Shown here: one piece after another, positions 42,315 to 51,317 of the stretch
How the letters are laid out: each line of letters starts with the position of its first letter
Numbering within the stretch: position 1 is the first letter of the stretch
Origin: Carbonatibacter sp965199245
GTDB lineage: Bacteria > Pseudomonadota > Alphaproteobacteria > Kiloniellales > Kiloniellaceae
Reading direction: 5' to 3'
Assembly: GCA_965199245.1 (NCBI GenBank)
Contig: CBDAQP010000002.1
Coordinates: forward strand, 1-64,000
DNA length: 64,000 nt
Translations under genes and position numbers: made by a program
Notes under the pieces: model-generated
The model's input: only the letters and a program-made list of their open reading frames with translations
What the model was told of the DNA's origin: nothing
Database searches by the model: none

Positions 42315-43766
42315 TCACAATCCCCCCAAACAAAGATACTTGAACTCTAGAAAGTCGTCACAGCCGTACTTTGATCCCTCGCGCCCCAAACCTGATTGCT
42401 TGATGCCGCCAAAGGGGGCGACCTCGGTTGAAATGAGGCCTGTATTGACACCGACCATTCCGGTTTCCAGTGCTTCGGCCACACGCCAGATCCGGGCTAT
42501 GTCCTTTGCATAAAAATAGCCTGCCAGCCCAAATTCGCTGGCGTTGGCTAGTGCAATAACCTCTTCCTCGCTCTCAAAACGTATCAGTGAGGCCAGAGGG
42601 CCAAAGGTTTCCTCATGCGCCAGCCGCATATTCGGGCTGACGTTAGTTAAAAGCGTCGGCATGAAAAAATGTTCCCCCAGTGAGCTTCTTTGTCCGCCGA
42701 GGACGAGAGACGCTCCCTTCTCGACAGCGTCCGCAATGTGGGATTCGACTTTTTCTACAGCAGCCGTGTTGATGAGCGGGCCTGTGGTCACACCCTCCGC
42801 AAAACCATCACCGAGTCGTAAGGCCCGCATTTGCTCTGCCAGCTTTTCGGCAAAGCTGTCGTAGATGTTGGTGTGAACATAAATCCGATTAGCACAAATG
42901 CAGGTTTGCCCGTTGTTGCGAAACTTGGCAGTCATAGCTCCGGTCACAGCCGCGTCCAGATCAGCATCATCAAAAACGATAAAGGGTGCATTTCCGCCTA
43001 GTTCGAGGGACATTTTCTTGATGGTGTCCGCGCACTGGCGCATCAGTATCTGCCCGACATGCGTTGACCCAGTAAAGGTGATCTTGGCAATTTTGGGGTG
43101 CGTACACAGCAGTTGCCCCATCTTTTGCGCCTGCGTTCCAGGAACCACATTAAACAACCCCGCCGGAAGCCCCGCGCGTTGCCCCAGTACGGCCAGAGCA
43201 AGTGCAGACAGCGGCGTCAGCTCTGCCGGGCGGGCGACAAGGCTACATCCGACCGCCAGTGCCGGAGCCAATTTTCGCGCAATCATGGCATTGGGGAAAT
43301 TCCACGGCGTGATTGAGCCGACGACCCCGACGGGCTGTTTGAGCACAACAATCCGCTTGTCGCGCTGATGACCAGGGATAACATCACCGTAAATGCGCTT
43401 AGCTTCTTCGGCGAACCATTCAATAAAAGACGCGCCATAGAGAATCTCGCCCCTTGCTTCTGCCAGTGGTTTGCCCATTTCTGCAGTCAAAATCGTGGCC
43501 AGATCATCGGCATTGTCCACGATTAGATCAAACCAGCGACGCAGGATGGAGGCGCGCTCCTTGCCCGTCCAAACGGCCCAGTCTTTTTGTGCACGGTAGG
43601 CTTGATCGATAGTTACCTCCAGCTCTGGCAGGCTGACATCACTGACATCGGCGATCTTTTCACCTGTTGCCGGGTTATAGACCTGAAATGTCTTTTCCGT
43701 TTCAACCCATTCGCCATTCAAAAAAGCGCGGGTTTCTAGCAAACTCGAATCCTTGAGTGTTAGCAT
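42315..43766 (-). CDS. gabD: Succinate-semialdehyde dehydrogenase (NAD(P)+)
   Basis: This 483-residue aldehyde dehydrogenase oxidises succinate semialdehyde to succinate, the second step of 4-aminobutyrate use. SITPWNFPNAMIARK binds the cofactor, the general-base Glu is in MSLELGGNAPFIVFDDA, and the nucleophile Cys is in NNGQTCICANRIYVH. The C-terminal EVAPFGGIKQSGLGREGS is the family's end block. It overlaps gabT by seven bases and is transcribed after it. Related semialdehydes cannot be excluded. An IS5 element ends 31 bp downstream of its stop. Confidence 0.9.
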   Translation of the reverse strand: MLTLKDSSLLETRAFLNGEWVETEKTFQVYNPATGEKIADVSDVSLPELEVTIDQAYRAQKDWAVWTGKERASILRRWFDLIVDNADDLATILTAEMGKPLAEARGEILYGASFIEWFAEEAKRIYGDVIPGHQRDKRIVVLKQPVGVVGSITPWNFPNAMIARKLAPALAVGCSLVARPAELTPLSALALAVLGQRAGLPAGLFNVVPGTQAQKMGQLLCTHPKIAKITFTGSTHVGQILMRQCADTIKKMSLELGGNAPFIVFDDADLDAAVTGAMTAKFRNNGQTCICANRIYVHTNIYDSFAEKLAEQMRALRLGDGFAEGVTTGPLINTAAVEKVESHIADAVEKGASLVLGGQRSSLGEHFFMPTLLTNVSPNMRLAHEETFGPLASLIRFESEEEVIALANASEFGLAGYFYAKDIARIWRVAEALETGMVGVNTGLISTEVAPFGGIKQSGLGREGSKYGCDDFLEFKYLCLGGL

Positions 43767-45040
43767 CCTTCACCTGCCTTTGCCGCTGTAATTGCGTCTT
43801 CGAGGATATGCAATGCCTCGGCAAAAACATCATCGGGGATGGTGAGTGGGGCCAGAAAACGTACAACATTTCCATAGACACCACAGGTTAGTAAGATCAG
43901 GCTCCGCTTGAGGGCTTCGCTTCTAACACGGTTGGCAAAATCGGGCGCGGGTTTTCCATCCGTGCTAAACTCGACCGCCACCATAAAGCCCGGCCCGCGA
44001 ATATCGGCAATCTGGGGTGTGGACTGGCGGATATGTTCCAGCCGTTCTTTCAGGCGTGCGCCCAGATGATTGGCGCGTGCGCAGAGGTTTTCTTCTACGA
44101 TCACATCCAGCACAGCATGAGCCGCCGCAATGCCCAACGGATGACCACCGTAGGTTCCCCCCAGACTGCCTACAGGGGCCGCATCGATCACAGAGGCTCG
44201 CCCAGTCACAGCCGCCAGAGGCAAGCCACCAGCCAGACCCTTTGCCATGATGGTGAGGTCTGCGGCCACGTCATAGCCTTCCATGGCGAACAAATGCCCT
44301 GTGCGGGCAAAACCCGTCTGAACCTCGTCTGCGATCAATAGAATCCCGTGTTCGTCACAGTGTGCCCGCAACGCTGTCATCAGGGCCGCTGGAGCGGGGT
44401 AAAAACCACCCTCGCCTTGCACGGGTTCCAGAATAATGGCTGCAACACGTTCCGGCTCAAGATCAACACGAAAGAACCTGTTCAGGGCCGCGAGTGAGTC
44501 CTCTGTCGAAACGCCGTGCAGATCAACCGGGAAAGGCAGATGATAGACATCAGGCATCAATGCACCGAAGCCTTTTTTGTAAGGGGCGACCTTTCCGGTT
44601 AGGCTCATGCTCATAAAGGTGCGCCCGTGGAACCCGCCACCAAAGGCCACAACCGCAGAACGACCCGTGGCCGCACGGGCACTCTTGACGGCATTCTCAA
44701 CTGCTTCCGAGCCTGTTGTAACAAAAAGGGTTTTCTTGTCAAAATCACCGGGAACCAGACTGTTCAAACGCTCCGCCAGACGGACATAGCTTTCATAGGG
44801 CACAACCTGATGGCAACTGTGCGTAAAGGCCTGCAACTGCTTCTGCACTGCCGCCATGACGTACGGGTGGCAATGCCCCGTATTGACCACAGCAATTCCT
44901 GCGGCAAAATCAATATAGCGGTTACCCTCAATATCCCAGATTTCAGCATTTTCTGCACGTGCAGCATAGACCTGCGTCACCATACCAATACCGCGGGCAA
45001 TGGCCCGGTCGCGTCTTTGGCTCACATCAACGTTTTTCAT
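43760..45040 (-). CDS. gabT: 4-aminobutyrate--2-oxoglutarate transaminase
   Basis: This 426-residue class III PLP aminotransferase shows VTTGSEAVENAVKSARA and the GFHGRTFMSMSLTG loop. LLIADEVQTGFARTG gives the Asp that holds the pyridine ring, and the Schiff-base Lys is in TIMAKGLAGGLPLAAVTG. It turns 4-aminobutyrate (or 5-aminovalerate) and 2-oxoglutarate into semialdehyde and glutamate. It is the first gene of the gabT-gabD pair, divergent from a dead tricarboxylate transporter locus. Confidence 0.9.
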   Translation of the reverse strand: MKNVDVSQRRDRAIARGIGMVTQVYAARAENAEIWDIEGNRYIDFAAGIAVVNTGHCHPYVMAAVQKQLQAFTHSCHQVVPYESYVRLAERLNSLVPGDFDKKTLFVTTGSEAVENAVKSARAATGRSAVVAFGGGFHGRTFMSMSLTGKVAPYKKGFGALMPDVYHLPFPVDLHGVSTEDSLAALNRFFRVDLEPERVAAIILEPVQGEGGFYPAPAALMTALRAHCDEHGILLIADEVQTGFARTGHLFAMEGYDVAADLTIMAKGLAGGLPLAAVTGRASVIDAAPVGSLGGTYGGHPLGIAAAHAVLDVIVEENLCARANHLGARLKERLEHIRQSTPQIADIRGPGFMVAVEFSTDGKPAPDFANRVRSEALKRSLILLTCGVYGNVVRFLAPLTIPDDVFAEALHILEDAITAAKAGEGC

Positions 45041-45172
45041 GTCTATTGTTCCAAATCAGGTTCGGGAAAATAAAGCGCAGGGTTGCCTTTTTTAGTGGAT
45101 GATAATGACAGGGGTCAAGCATTGATCCCCAAAAACCGCAAGGACGGATTCAGACCGCCTGATGATAAGAAT

Positions 45173-45201
45173 TTGACGCAAAATGTTCTTTAATGTATAC
45201 A
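45173..45201 (+). promoter_or_regulatory. Promoter with an embedded TGTATACA palindrome, upstream of the tctC remnant
   Basis: TTGACG is followed after 17 bases by TATACA. The -10 lies inside TGTATACA, a perfect palindrome of the type bound by GntR-family repressors. It would have driven the tricarboxylate transporter genes. Confidence 0.5.
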
Positions 45202-45278
45202 CTATTTTTGTTTTGTTTATTAGCTTGAAATGCCTGCGATAAGAGCGCGGGTTCCATCCTCAAACAGGAGCTTCTTTC

Positions 45279-45466
45279 ATGTTTGACACAATCAAGACTA
45301 CAGCACTGGCCTTGGTCGCCCTTGTCACGGCAGCGATTCCGACAACAGCCGCAGATTTTCCCAAAAAGCCCGTTGCGATGATTGTTGCCTATTCGCCGGG
45401 TGGGGGAACGGATACGGCGGCCCGCGTTATTGCCAAGTATGTTCAGCCTTACCTCGGTCAACGTCT
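45279..45466 (+). pseudogene. TctC-type tricarboxylate-binding protein, N-terminal remnant
   Basis: The frame gives a signal peptide (TTALALVALVTAAIPTTAA) and the start of the mature Bug/TctC fold, DFPKKPVAMIVAYSPGGGTD and ARVIAKYVQPYLGQRL. The likeness stops at about residue 63, where TctA-like sequence begins in another frame. About 260 residues are missing. A CAGGAG site precedes the ATG. Before the deletion it would have been the periplasmic binder of a tripartite tricarboxylate transporter. Confidence 0.8.
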
Positions 45467-46014
45467 GGCTGGGCATTCCCGGTAATCCAGTCACTGCCGT
45501 TTTGCTGGGAGGGCTGATGATTCATGGACTCCGCTCCGGTGCTGAACTCTTCACACTCAATGCCGGGATCACATATGCTTTCATCGCCAGCCTGTTTGTG
45601 GCCAACCTGTTGTTTGTGCCCATCGGATTGTTGATTGCAAGATACGGTGTGCGGGTCATTCAGATACCCCGCGCCATTCTGGCCCCGATTATTATGACCC
45701 TGGCTGTTGTCGGGGCCTACGCAATCCGGGGGTCGCTGGATGACATTGCCATTATGCTTTTTGTCGGGGCCATCGGGTTCCTGTTCATATTTTTTGATGT
45801 ACCGCGCGCGCCCCTGGTGCTGGGCCTGACGTTGGGCACTCTTGCGGAGGGCGAGCTGGCACGTTCTCTTGCCCTTGTCCACGGCGATGTGATGGCCTTT
45901 GTGGTCCAGATCGTCACTCGCCCCCTTTCCCTCGTGATTTTGCTGCTATGTGTCTACGCGCTTTATCAGGGTGTGCGACAACATCGCAAACAATCGAAAA
46001 TTCTTGATGGTTAA
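45467..46014 (+). pseudogene. TctA-type tricarboxylate transporter membrane subunit, C-terminal remnant
   Basis: The frame begins in VWLGIPGNPVTAVLLGGLMI, an internal TctA motif, and continues through several hydrophobic segments (FLFIFFDVPRAPLVLGLTLG, then ELARSLALVHGD) to a natural-looking end. The first ~300 residues are missing, and it is out of frame with the tctC piece. The tctB gene that normally lies between is also gone. An internal deletion has joined the two ends of the operon. Confidence 0.8.
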
Positions 46015-46046
46015 ACAAACACTCTGATGCAGGAGACAATATAGTG

Positions 46047-46430
46047 ATGAAATTACACTTAATCGCGTCCGCTCTCGCCAGTGTCTTTCTGGTCGCAGCC
46101 TGTTCTATAAAAACACCCACTCCACAGATCACAGCGGTAGGTCTGCTTGAACTCGACAAAAAGGGGGAAATCGAACTCTTTGGGCAAGGCTTTGCACCAC
46201 ATTCAGAAATAACGCTTTTGCTCATCACAACAGACGGCGTTCAAAGTGATATTGGCTACGCCGTCACTCCTGCACCAGTCGCAGATGCCACGGGCAACTG
46301 GACAACAACCTGGTCTTACGGTCGTTTTGTAAAGAAAAAACTCGTCGCAGAGGGAGACTACAGCTTGATCGCAACAGACGAGGACTTTACTCTACTCGCC
46401 CAAGGGACAGTAACCTTCAAAACACCGTGA
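46047..46430 (+). CDS. Small predicted lipoprotein of unknown function
   Basis: The protein has about 128 residues. The N-terminus is a lipoprotein signal (KLHLIASALASVFLVAAC), with the lipid-bearing Cys after VAA. The mature part is predicted to be mainly beta (ITAVGLLELDKKGEIELFGQ and then a run of alternating hydrophobic residues), perhaps an Ig-like or carboxypeptidase-regulatory-like fold. AGGAGA lies upstream; a GTG at 46044 would add one Met. No family was recognised. It follows the tctA remnant by about 30 bp. Confidence 0.65.
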   Translation: MKLHLIASALASVFLVAACSIKTPTPQITAVGLLELDKKGEIELFGQGFAPHSEITLLLITTDGVQSDIGYAVTPAPVADATGNWTTTWSYGRFVKKKLVAEGDYSLIATDEDFTLLAQGTVTFKTP

Positions 46431-46491
46431 CGTGATAAGGCTGTACCGATGAGAAAGTAGAGCGAATGCGCACTGCTGTCTCAGAGGTCTT

Positions 46492-47334
46492 TTAACCAGC
46501 AACAACGGGGTTGCTGAGATGCCCCAAAGACGGTGACTTTATCTCAACTCGATCCCCGGGGCAGAGGTAAACGGGCGGCGTTCGGCTACCGCCTGTGCCA
46601 TCGGGGGAACCAGTTGCAATGACATCACCGGGAGCCAGTGGTGTGATCTGCGAGATGTAGGAAATGAGCGTCGGTAGATCAAAAATGATTTCTGACAGAC
46701 AGGCCGCTTGCATCTGTACGCCATTCACAAAACTCGACAGCTCCAAATTTTCAGGCGACAGATCGCCGACTGTAATCCACGGCCCCCACGACCCAGAAGC
46801 AAAAAAATTTTTCCCGGCATGAACAGAATGGGCCATCCAGTCACGCACGGAGCCTTCGTTCATCAGGGAATACCCCAAAACGTGTGCGAGGGCATCAGCC
46901 ACAGCAATATGACGCCCGGCCTTGCCGATCACCGCGACGACCTCGGCCTCGAAATCATAGCTGTCACCCGCAGACCCCGTAGGCTGTTGCAACGCAACAC
47001 CATGACCGACAAAGCTATCGGCGTGACGTGCGAAAAAAATCGGATGCTCTGGCGTGGAAAGCTGGACACCCGCAACGGGGTAGGGCTTTTTGTAATTCAT
47101 CCCGACGCAAAGAATTTTATCCGAATCAGGTAGGGGCGGCAACCAAGTCACGGAGGCCATCTCTACCGCTGTCCCCGTACAGGCGGCCTCCAAATTCGAC
47201 AAATCACCTGCCTCAAGAACTTTTTTTAAGGTGGGATAGCGTGCGCTGTACGCCTCATCAACCGGATAAAGCGCGGTTCCGCGCAACAGTCCATAGGTCG
47301 CGCGATGGTCAAGACAAAAGGACGCCAATTTCAT
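46492..47334 (-). CDS. Fumarylacetoacetate hydrolase-family protein
   Basis: The protein has about 280 residues. FAH-fold landmarks are ILCVGMNYKKPYP, FFARHADSFVGHG, the metal-binding Glu in YDFEAEVVAVIGKAGRHI and IATGSPDGTGGSR. Family members split or decarboxylate C-C bonds in 2,4-dioxo acids (acylpyruvases, 2-hydroxyhepta-2,4-diene dioate isomerases and others), so the substrate stays open. The ATG at 47334 has GAGGAAA upstream, inside the end of the preceding gene, and translation is probably coupled to it. Confidence 0.85.
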   Translation of the reverse strand: MKLASFCLDHRATYGLLRGTALYPVDEAYSARYPTLKKVLEAGDLSNLEAACTGTAVEMASVTWLPPLPDSDKILCVGMNYKKPYPVAGVQLSTPEHPIFFARHADSFVGHGVALQQPTGSAGDSYDFEAEVVAVIGKAGRHIAVADALAHVLGYSLMNEGSVRDWMAHSVHAGKNFFASGSWGPWITVGDLSPENLELSSFVNGVQMQAACLSEIIFDLPTLISYISQITPLAPGDVIATGSPDGTGGSRTPPVYLCPGDRVEIKSPSLGHLSNPVVAG

Positions 47335-47335
47335 A

Positions 47336-48256
47336 TCAAAACTTTTCCTCACGCGCACTCACAAGCGCAGACAGTGTCGTATTATAGGGGGTTTCAATCC
47401 CCAACCGCGCCCCCAGAACCGGAACCATGCCGTTAATAGCGTCAATTTCCGACCTGCGCCCCTGTTGGTGGTCGATCCGCATCGACGGGCTGGCCTCACG
47501 CAGGCGCACGGCAAAATCACGCACGTAAGCAAGTGGATCCTCGAAGGAAAAATTGATCCCCTCAGCACAACCACAGCGGAAAGCTTCCATCACACAGCCA
47601 AAGGACACCTCCCGCGCTTGGGGATTGTCCATGAGTTCACCCACCGTGCAATCGAACAGAGTACAGGGGGCACTGAGGGCAACATTACACAGAAATTTTT
47701 CCCAGATTAGCTGATGAAGATCAGCAAAGGCCCGCACCTGAAAGCCGCAGTTTTGCCAAAAGGTTTCAAGGGCCTGCAAACGTGGCGTCACCCCCCCGTC
47801 TAACTCTCCCAGACGAATCAGATTCATCGCGGCGTGATGGACGTGACCGGGATCGCGCATCGCGGCCCCGAACCCGTCGGCAACCCCCAACAAAACTTGA
47901 TCCCGTGGCAGATGGGCGCAGATGCGCTCCTCCGCGCCCAGACCATTTTGAATCGCCAGAACCTGTGCATTCGGGGGTAAACAGCGTGACAGGTCACGGG
48001 CAACCTGTGCAACGCCCGATGCCTTCGTCGCAACAATATAGAGATCACAGGGATCAAGCTCTTCCACGCGCGTCACTGCTTGCAGGCCCCTGACGGTGCG
48101 GTTGCCACTGGCCCCTTCAATCCTCAGGCCATCCCGATTGATCGCGGCAACATGGTCTGCCCAACAATCAACGGCGCAGACCTGATGTCCTGCCTCTGCC
48201 ATCAAGGCCGCATAGACAGACCCCATTGCCCCCACGCCAATAACTGCAACCTTCAC
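47336..48256 (-). CDS. Ketopantoate reductase family protein (PanE/ApbA)
   Basis: This is a 306-residue NADP-dependent reductase. The Rossmann start is VIGVGAMGSVYAALMAEAGH. IVATKASGVAQVA and VLAIQNGLGAEERI bind cofactor and substrate. LIWEKFLCNVALSAPCTLFD carries the catalytic Lys/Asn region. The C-terminal RRSEIDAINGMV pattern is also conserved. True PanE makes pantoate. The position next to a FAH-family hydrolase and a molybdopterin enzyme suggests a catabolic role on another 2-keto acid (inference). Confidence 0.85.
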   Translation of the reverse strand: MKVAVIGVGAMGSVYAALMAEAGHQVCAVDCWADHVAAINRDGLRIEGASGNRTVRGLQAVTRVEELDPCDLYIVATKASGVAQVARDLSRCLPPNAQVLAIQNGLGAEERICAHLPRDQVLLGVADGFGAAMRDPGHVHHAAMNLIRLGELDGGVTPRLQALETFWQNCGFQVRAFADLHQLIWEKFLCNVALSAPCTLFDCTVGELMDNPQAREVSFGCVMEAFRCGCAEGINFSFEDPLAYVRDFAVRLREASPSMRIDHQQGRRSEIDAINGMVPVLGARLGIETPYNTTLSALVSAREEKF

Positions 48257-48304
48257 GTCATCCCCTCCATTGCTCTTTCTCCTCGCATAACCTGCGAGAG
48301 CGGA

Positions 48305-50611
48305 TTATTCAACCTTTGGTGGATAAAACGCCTTCACCTCGGGAGCGATTCCGTCGTACTTGACCAGATCAACCAAACAGCTATTCGCCGCAGGGCCTTG
48401 CGCGATGGCAGAGGTCGGCAGATCGGCTGTCAAGGCATTGGGATTACCATGCCGACAGAGCCTGTCTTCACGCTCACAGGGGTCAAACCAGGCCCCGGTT
48501 GCCATGACCACAACACCGGGACGCACAGCGTCGGTAATCTCAAGCCCTGCAAGGCAGGCCCCCCGCGCGTTGAAAACACGCACGAGATCATGTTGGTCAA
48601 GGCCGCGCCGCTGTGCATCCTGTGGATGAATGAGCACGGGCGTACGCCCCTTGATCTTATGTGATTGGCACCAGTCACTGTGATCGAGCTGTGAATGGAG
48701 TTTATCAGCAGGCTGATGGGTGATGAGGTGCAAAGACTGACCAACGCAGGATGCACCCAACCACTCGCGCGGCGGATGCCAAAAAGGATGCCCGGGGCCA
48801 TCACCGAAAGACGCGACCTGTTCAGAAAAAATCTCAATGCGTCCACTGGGTGTGTTCAGTGGATGATCGACCGGGTTTTGACGGAATTTTTCCATCATGA
48901 TTGCAGGCCCGCGCGGATTGCGGAACTGGAACCAGCCTTGTTCACGAAAATCAGCATAAGTGGGAAAATCCACCCCCTCCGCCGCCATATCGCGGCGTGT
49001 GTCGTCATAGAGACGACGTTGCCAGTCCTCCGCGCTCAAGCCCGCGCTGAACGTCTGCTCAAAACCCATTTTACGGGCCAGAGCCAGAAAAATCTCATGG
49101 TCATCGCGCGCCTGTCCAACAGGCGGAAAAATCGCATCCATAGACACGACATGATCATTTCTGGGCGTCAGGGCCAAATCACGCCGTTCCAGTGCCGTTG
49201 TACAAGGCAGGACAATATCTGCCCGTCGCGCCGTCGCGGTCCAGCACCAATCATTTACAATCACCGTTTCGGGCTTTTCCCACGCCTTTTGCAATCGCCA
49301 CAGGTCTTGATGGTGATGAAAGGGATTTCCCCCCGCCCACCACAGCAGGCGAATATCGGGGTAGCTGTATTTTTCCCCCTCATAAGAAAACGCCCCCCCC
49401 GGGTTCAGGAGCATATCAGAAATACGCGCAACAGGGATAAAAGATTGAACCGGATTGTGCCCCTGTGGAAAGGAGGCCATCGGCAAAGGTGCCAAACCAT
49501 TCCCCACAGAATTAACCGCACTGTAGCCGAACCCAAATCCCCCCCCGGGCAAGCCAATCTGTCCCAACATCGCCGCCAGAGCAATTGCCGCCCAGAATGG
49601 CTGTTCACCATTATGTTGGCGGGTCAAGGACCAGCTGAGCGAAATCATTGTTCGGGTTTGCGCCATACGACGAGCCAGAGCACGAATATCACGGGCGTCC
49701 AGTTCACAAAGTTCTGCGGCCCATTGCGCTGTTTTAGGGACACCATCGCATTCCCCCGCCAGATAGGCGGCAAAAGGTTCAAACCCTTGCGTATAGCGGT
49801 CAAGAAAGGGACGATCCACCAAACCCTGACAGATCAATTCAGAACAAAGCGCAAGGATCAGGGCGGTATCTGTACAGGGGCGCAAGGGCATCCACTCTGC
49901 ACCGACCTCTGCTGCAATCGTATTGCGCAAGGGCGAGATATTGACAAACTCAACCCCCTTTGCAACCGCTGCACGGAGGTTGTCGCGTTGGATATGACGC
50001 CCCCCGCCGCCTTGCATTACCTGTCCATTTTTCAAAGGGATACCGCCAAAGGCAACAAAGGTGCGCGTATGCTCAACAATATGAGACCACGCTGTACAGC
50101 GGTAGAGATGGTCACGATAAGACCCCAAAACATGGGGAATCATGACTTCGGCGGCGGCAAAGCTATAGGTATTGACCGAAGAGGTAAAACCACCCGCACA
50201 GTTCAAAAAACGCTTGAGCTGACTTTGGGCATGATGGAAACGCCCTGCACTGGCCCAGCCATAAGACCCGCCAAAAATCGCGCTATTACCAAAATCATCA
50301 CGCACCCGCGACAATTCAGCCGCAATGCGTTCGAGAACCTCGTCCCAAGTCACAGCGACAAAGGGTTCACCACCGCGCCCTTTTGCGCCCGGCCCCATGT
50401 CCAACCAGCCTCGCCGGATGAGCGGAGTTGTGATTCGCATCGGCCCGTCACGACTGTCGCGCATCCCTCGCCCAATCGGGGAGGGGTCAGGGTCTTGCTC
50501 AAAGGGTGTCAGATCCCCCCACCCCTGTTGCTCTCTTTCCCTCTCTGACCCGGAAGCGAAGCGGTAGGTTCCCCAATGGCTACTGGTCAAGGGGTCTCTG
50601 TTCCTCACCAT
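48305..50611 (-). CDS. Molybdopterin-dependent oxidoreductase, DMSO reductase family (BisC/TorA-like)
   Basis: This 768-residue bis-MGD enzyme has no N-terminal iron-sulfur Cys motif and no Tat signal, so it is probably cytoplasmic like biotin sulfoxide reductase. It keeps the HWGTYRF start and the PFEQDPDPSPIGRG block. The Mo ligand Ser is expected in IFGGSYGWASAGRFHHAQSQ. WAGGNPFHHHQDLWRLQKAW and the C-terminal MGD-binding domain (LVRVFNARGACLAGLEIT) follow. Family members reduce S- or N-oxides or act as hydroxylases. It starts six bases after a truncated gene's stop, so it probably belonged to a longer operon. Confidence 0.88.
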   Translation of the reverse strand: MVRNRDPLTSSHWGTYRFASGSEREREQQGWGDLTPFEQDPDPSPIGRGMRDSRDGPMRITTPLIRRGWLDMGPGAKGRGGEPFVAVTWDEVLERIAAELSRVRDDFGNSAIFGGSYGWASAGRFHHAQSQLKRFLNCAGGFTSSVNTYSFAAAEVMIPHVLGSYRDHLYRCTAWSHIVEHTRTFVAFGGIPLKNGQVMQGGGGRHIQRDNLRAAVAKGVEFVNISPLRNTIAAEVGAEWMPLRPCTDTALILALCSELICQGLVDRPFLDRYTQGFEPFAAYLAGECDGVPKTAQWAAELCELDARDIRALARRMAQTRTMISLSWSLTRQHNGEQPFWAAIALAAMLGQIGLPGGGFGFGYSAVNSVGNGLAPLPMASFPQGHNPVQSFIPVARISDMLLNPGGAFSYEGEKYSYPDIRLLWWAGGNPFHHHQDLWRLQKAWEKPETVIVNDWCWTATARRADIVLPCTTALERRDLALTPRNDHVVSMDAIFPPVGQARDDHEIFLALARKMGFEQTFSAGLSAEDWQRRLYDDTRRDMAAEGVDFPTYADFREQGWFQFRNPRGPAIMMEKFRQNPVDHPLNTPSGRIEIFSEQVASFGDGPGHPFWHPPREWLGASCVGQSLHLITHQPADKLHSQLDHSDWCQSHKIKGRTPVLIHPQDAQRRGLDQHDLVRVFNARGACLAGLEITDAVRPGVVVMATGAWFDPCEREDRLCRHGNPNALTADLPTSAIAQGPAANSCLVDLVKYDGIAPEVKAFYPPKVE

Positions 50612-50617
50612 CCCTCT

Positions 50618-50847
50618 CTAATCTCCGTGCAAGGCAGAGGCCGTTCTCAAACCATCACCGTGTACGACAAGCCCCTGTGCTGTCTTTTGCATGGAACTGT
50701 GTTTGTCCATATAGTTCGCCTGAAAAACGGTCATTTTTGCTGAAGCAAGGGAACCTTCCTTAGAAACGAAATAATCCATGATGTCAAACGAATGCGTGCG
50801 CGTTTGCTCAACATCTGGATCCCCGCCTTCGTGTTTGGCGGCAATGT
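50618..50847 (-). pseudogene. Truncated gene (C-terminal ~76 residues) cut by IS630
   Basis: On the minus strand an open frame runs from the IS630 end to a TAG just before the molybdopterin enzyme. It reads AAKHEGGDPDVEQTRTHSF, then DIMDYFVSKEGSLASAKMT and VFQANYMDKHSSMQKTAQG, ending TASALHGD. Composition and codon use look like a real protein, and the six-base gap to the next start looks like an operon. The 5' part is not found on the other side of the IS, so a deletion accompanied the insertion. The family was not recognised. Confidence 0.55.
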
Positions 50848-51263
50848 TATACCAACTTTTATAATTCAGAACCCATATGCCCAGCTTCTATGTCCGATTG
50901 ACCTGATTTTCCATGGTCTTTCGGTGAGATTATTCCATGCGTCACAACAGAGGGAAACGATCTGGTCGTGATTGTCAAAGACGCGGTTTGACAGCCGGTT
51001 TTGTCGCAAATATTGCCAGACATTTTCGACCGGGGCCGGGCTGCGTGGCGGCAGCGGCAAGAGGGTGATATTGTCCGGGATATCCAGATTGGTTGTCGTG
51101 TGCCATCCGGCCCGATCAAGGATGATGACAGCATGGGAACCGGGCTCGACCTGTGATGATATTTCTTCCAGATGCCATTGCATCCCGCGTGTATCACAGC
51201 GCGGCAGGACAAGCGCGGCCCCCACACCCCGGGCGGGGCAGATCGCCCCGAATATCCAGCCCG
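50848..51263 (-). mobile_element. IS630-family element fragment (transposase 3' half)
   Basis: The right end begins near ATACCAACTTTTATAATTC. The frame carries IILDRAGWHTTTNLDIPDN, SPAPVENVWQYLRQN and a C-terminus HRSWAYGF. It shares the shortened PAPVENVW form with the fragment at 35885. It is more diverged at its end than the others, so it is probably the oldest copy. The left half and left terminal repeat are missing. Confidence 0.78.
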
Positions 51264-51317
51264 CCAGATACTTTCGCGATTGGCTGTCCGCAACATTTTC
51301 AGAACTTTCCGGGTGTC

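Noticed and set aside
48695..50548. 617-codon plus-strand frame opposite the molybdopterin enzyme.
   Set aside because: It is antisense to a clearly conserved enzyme, basic and low in complexity, with no motif.
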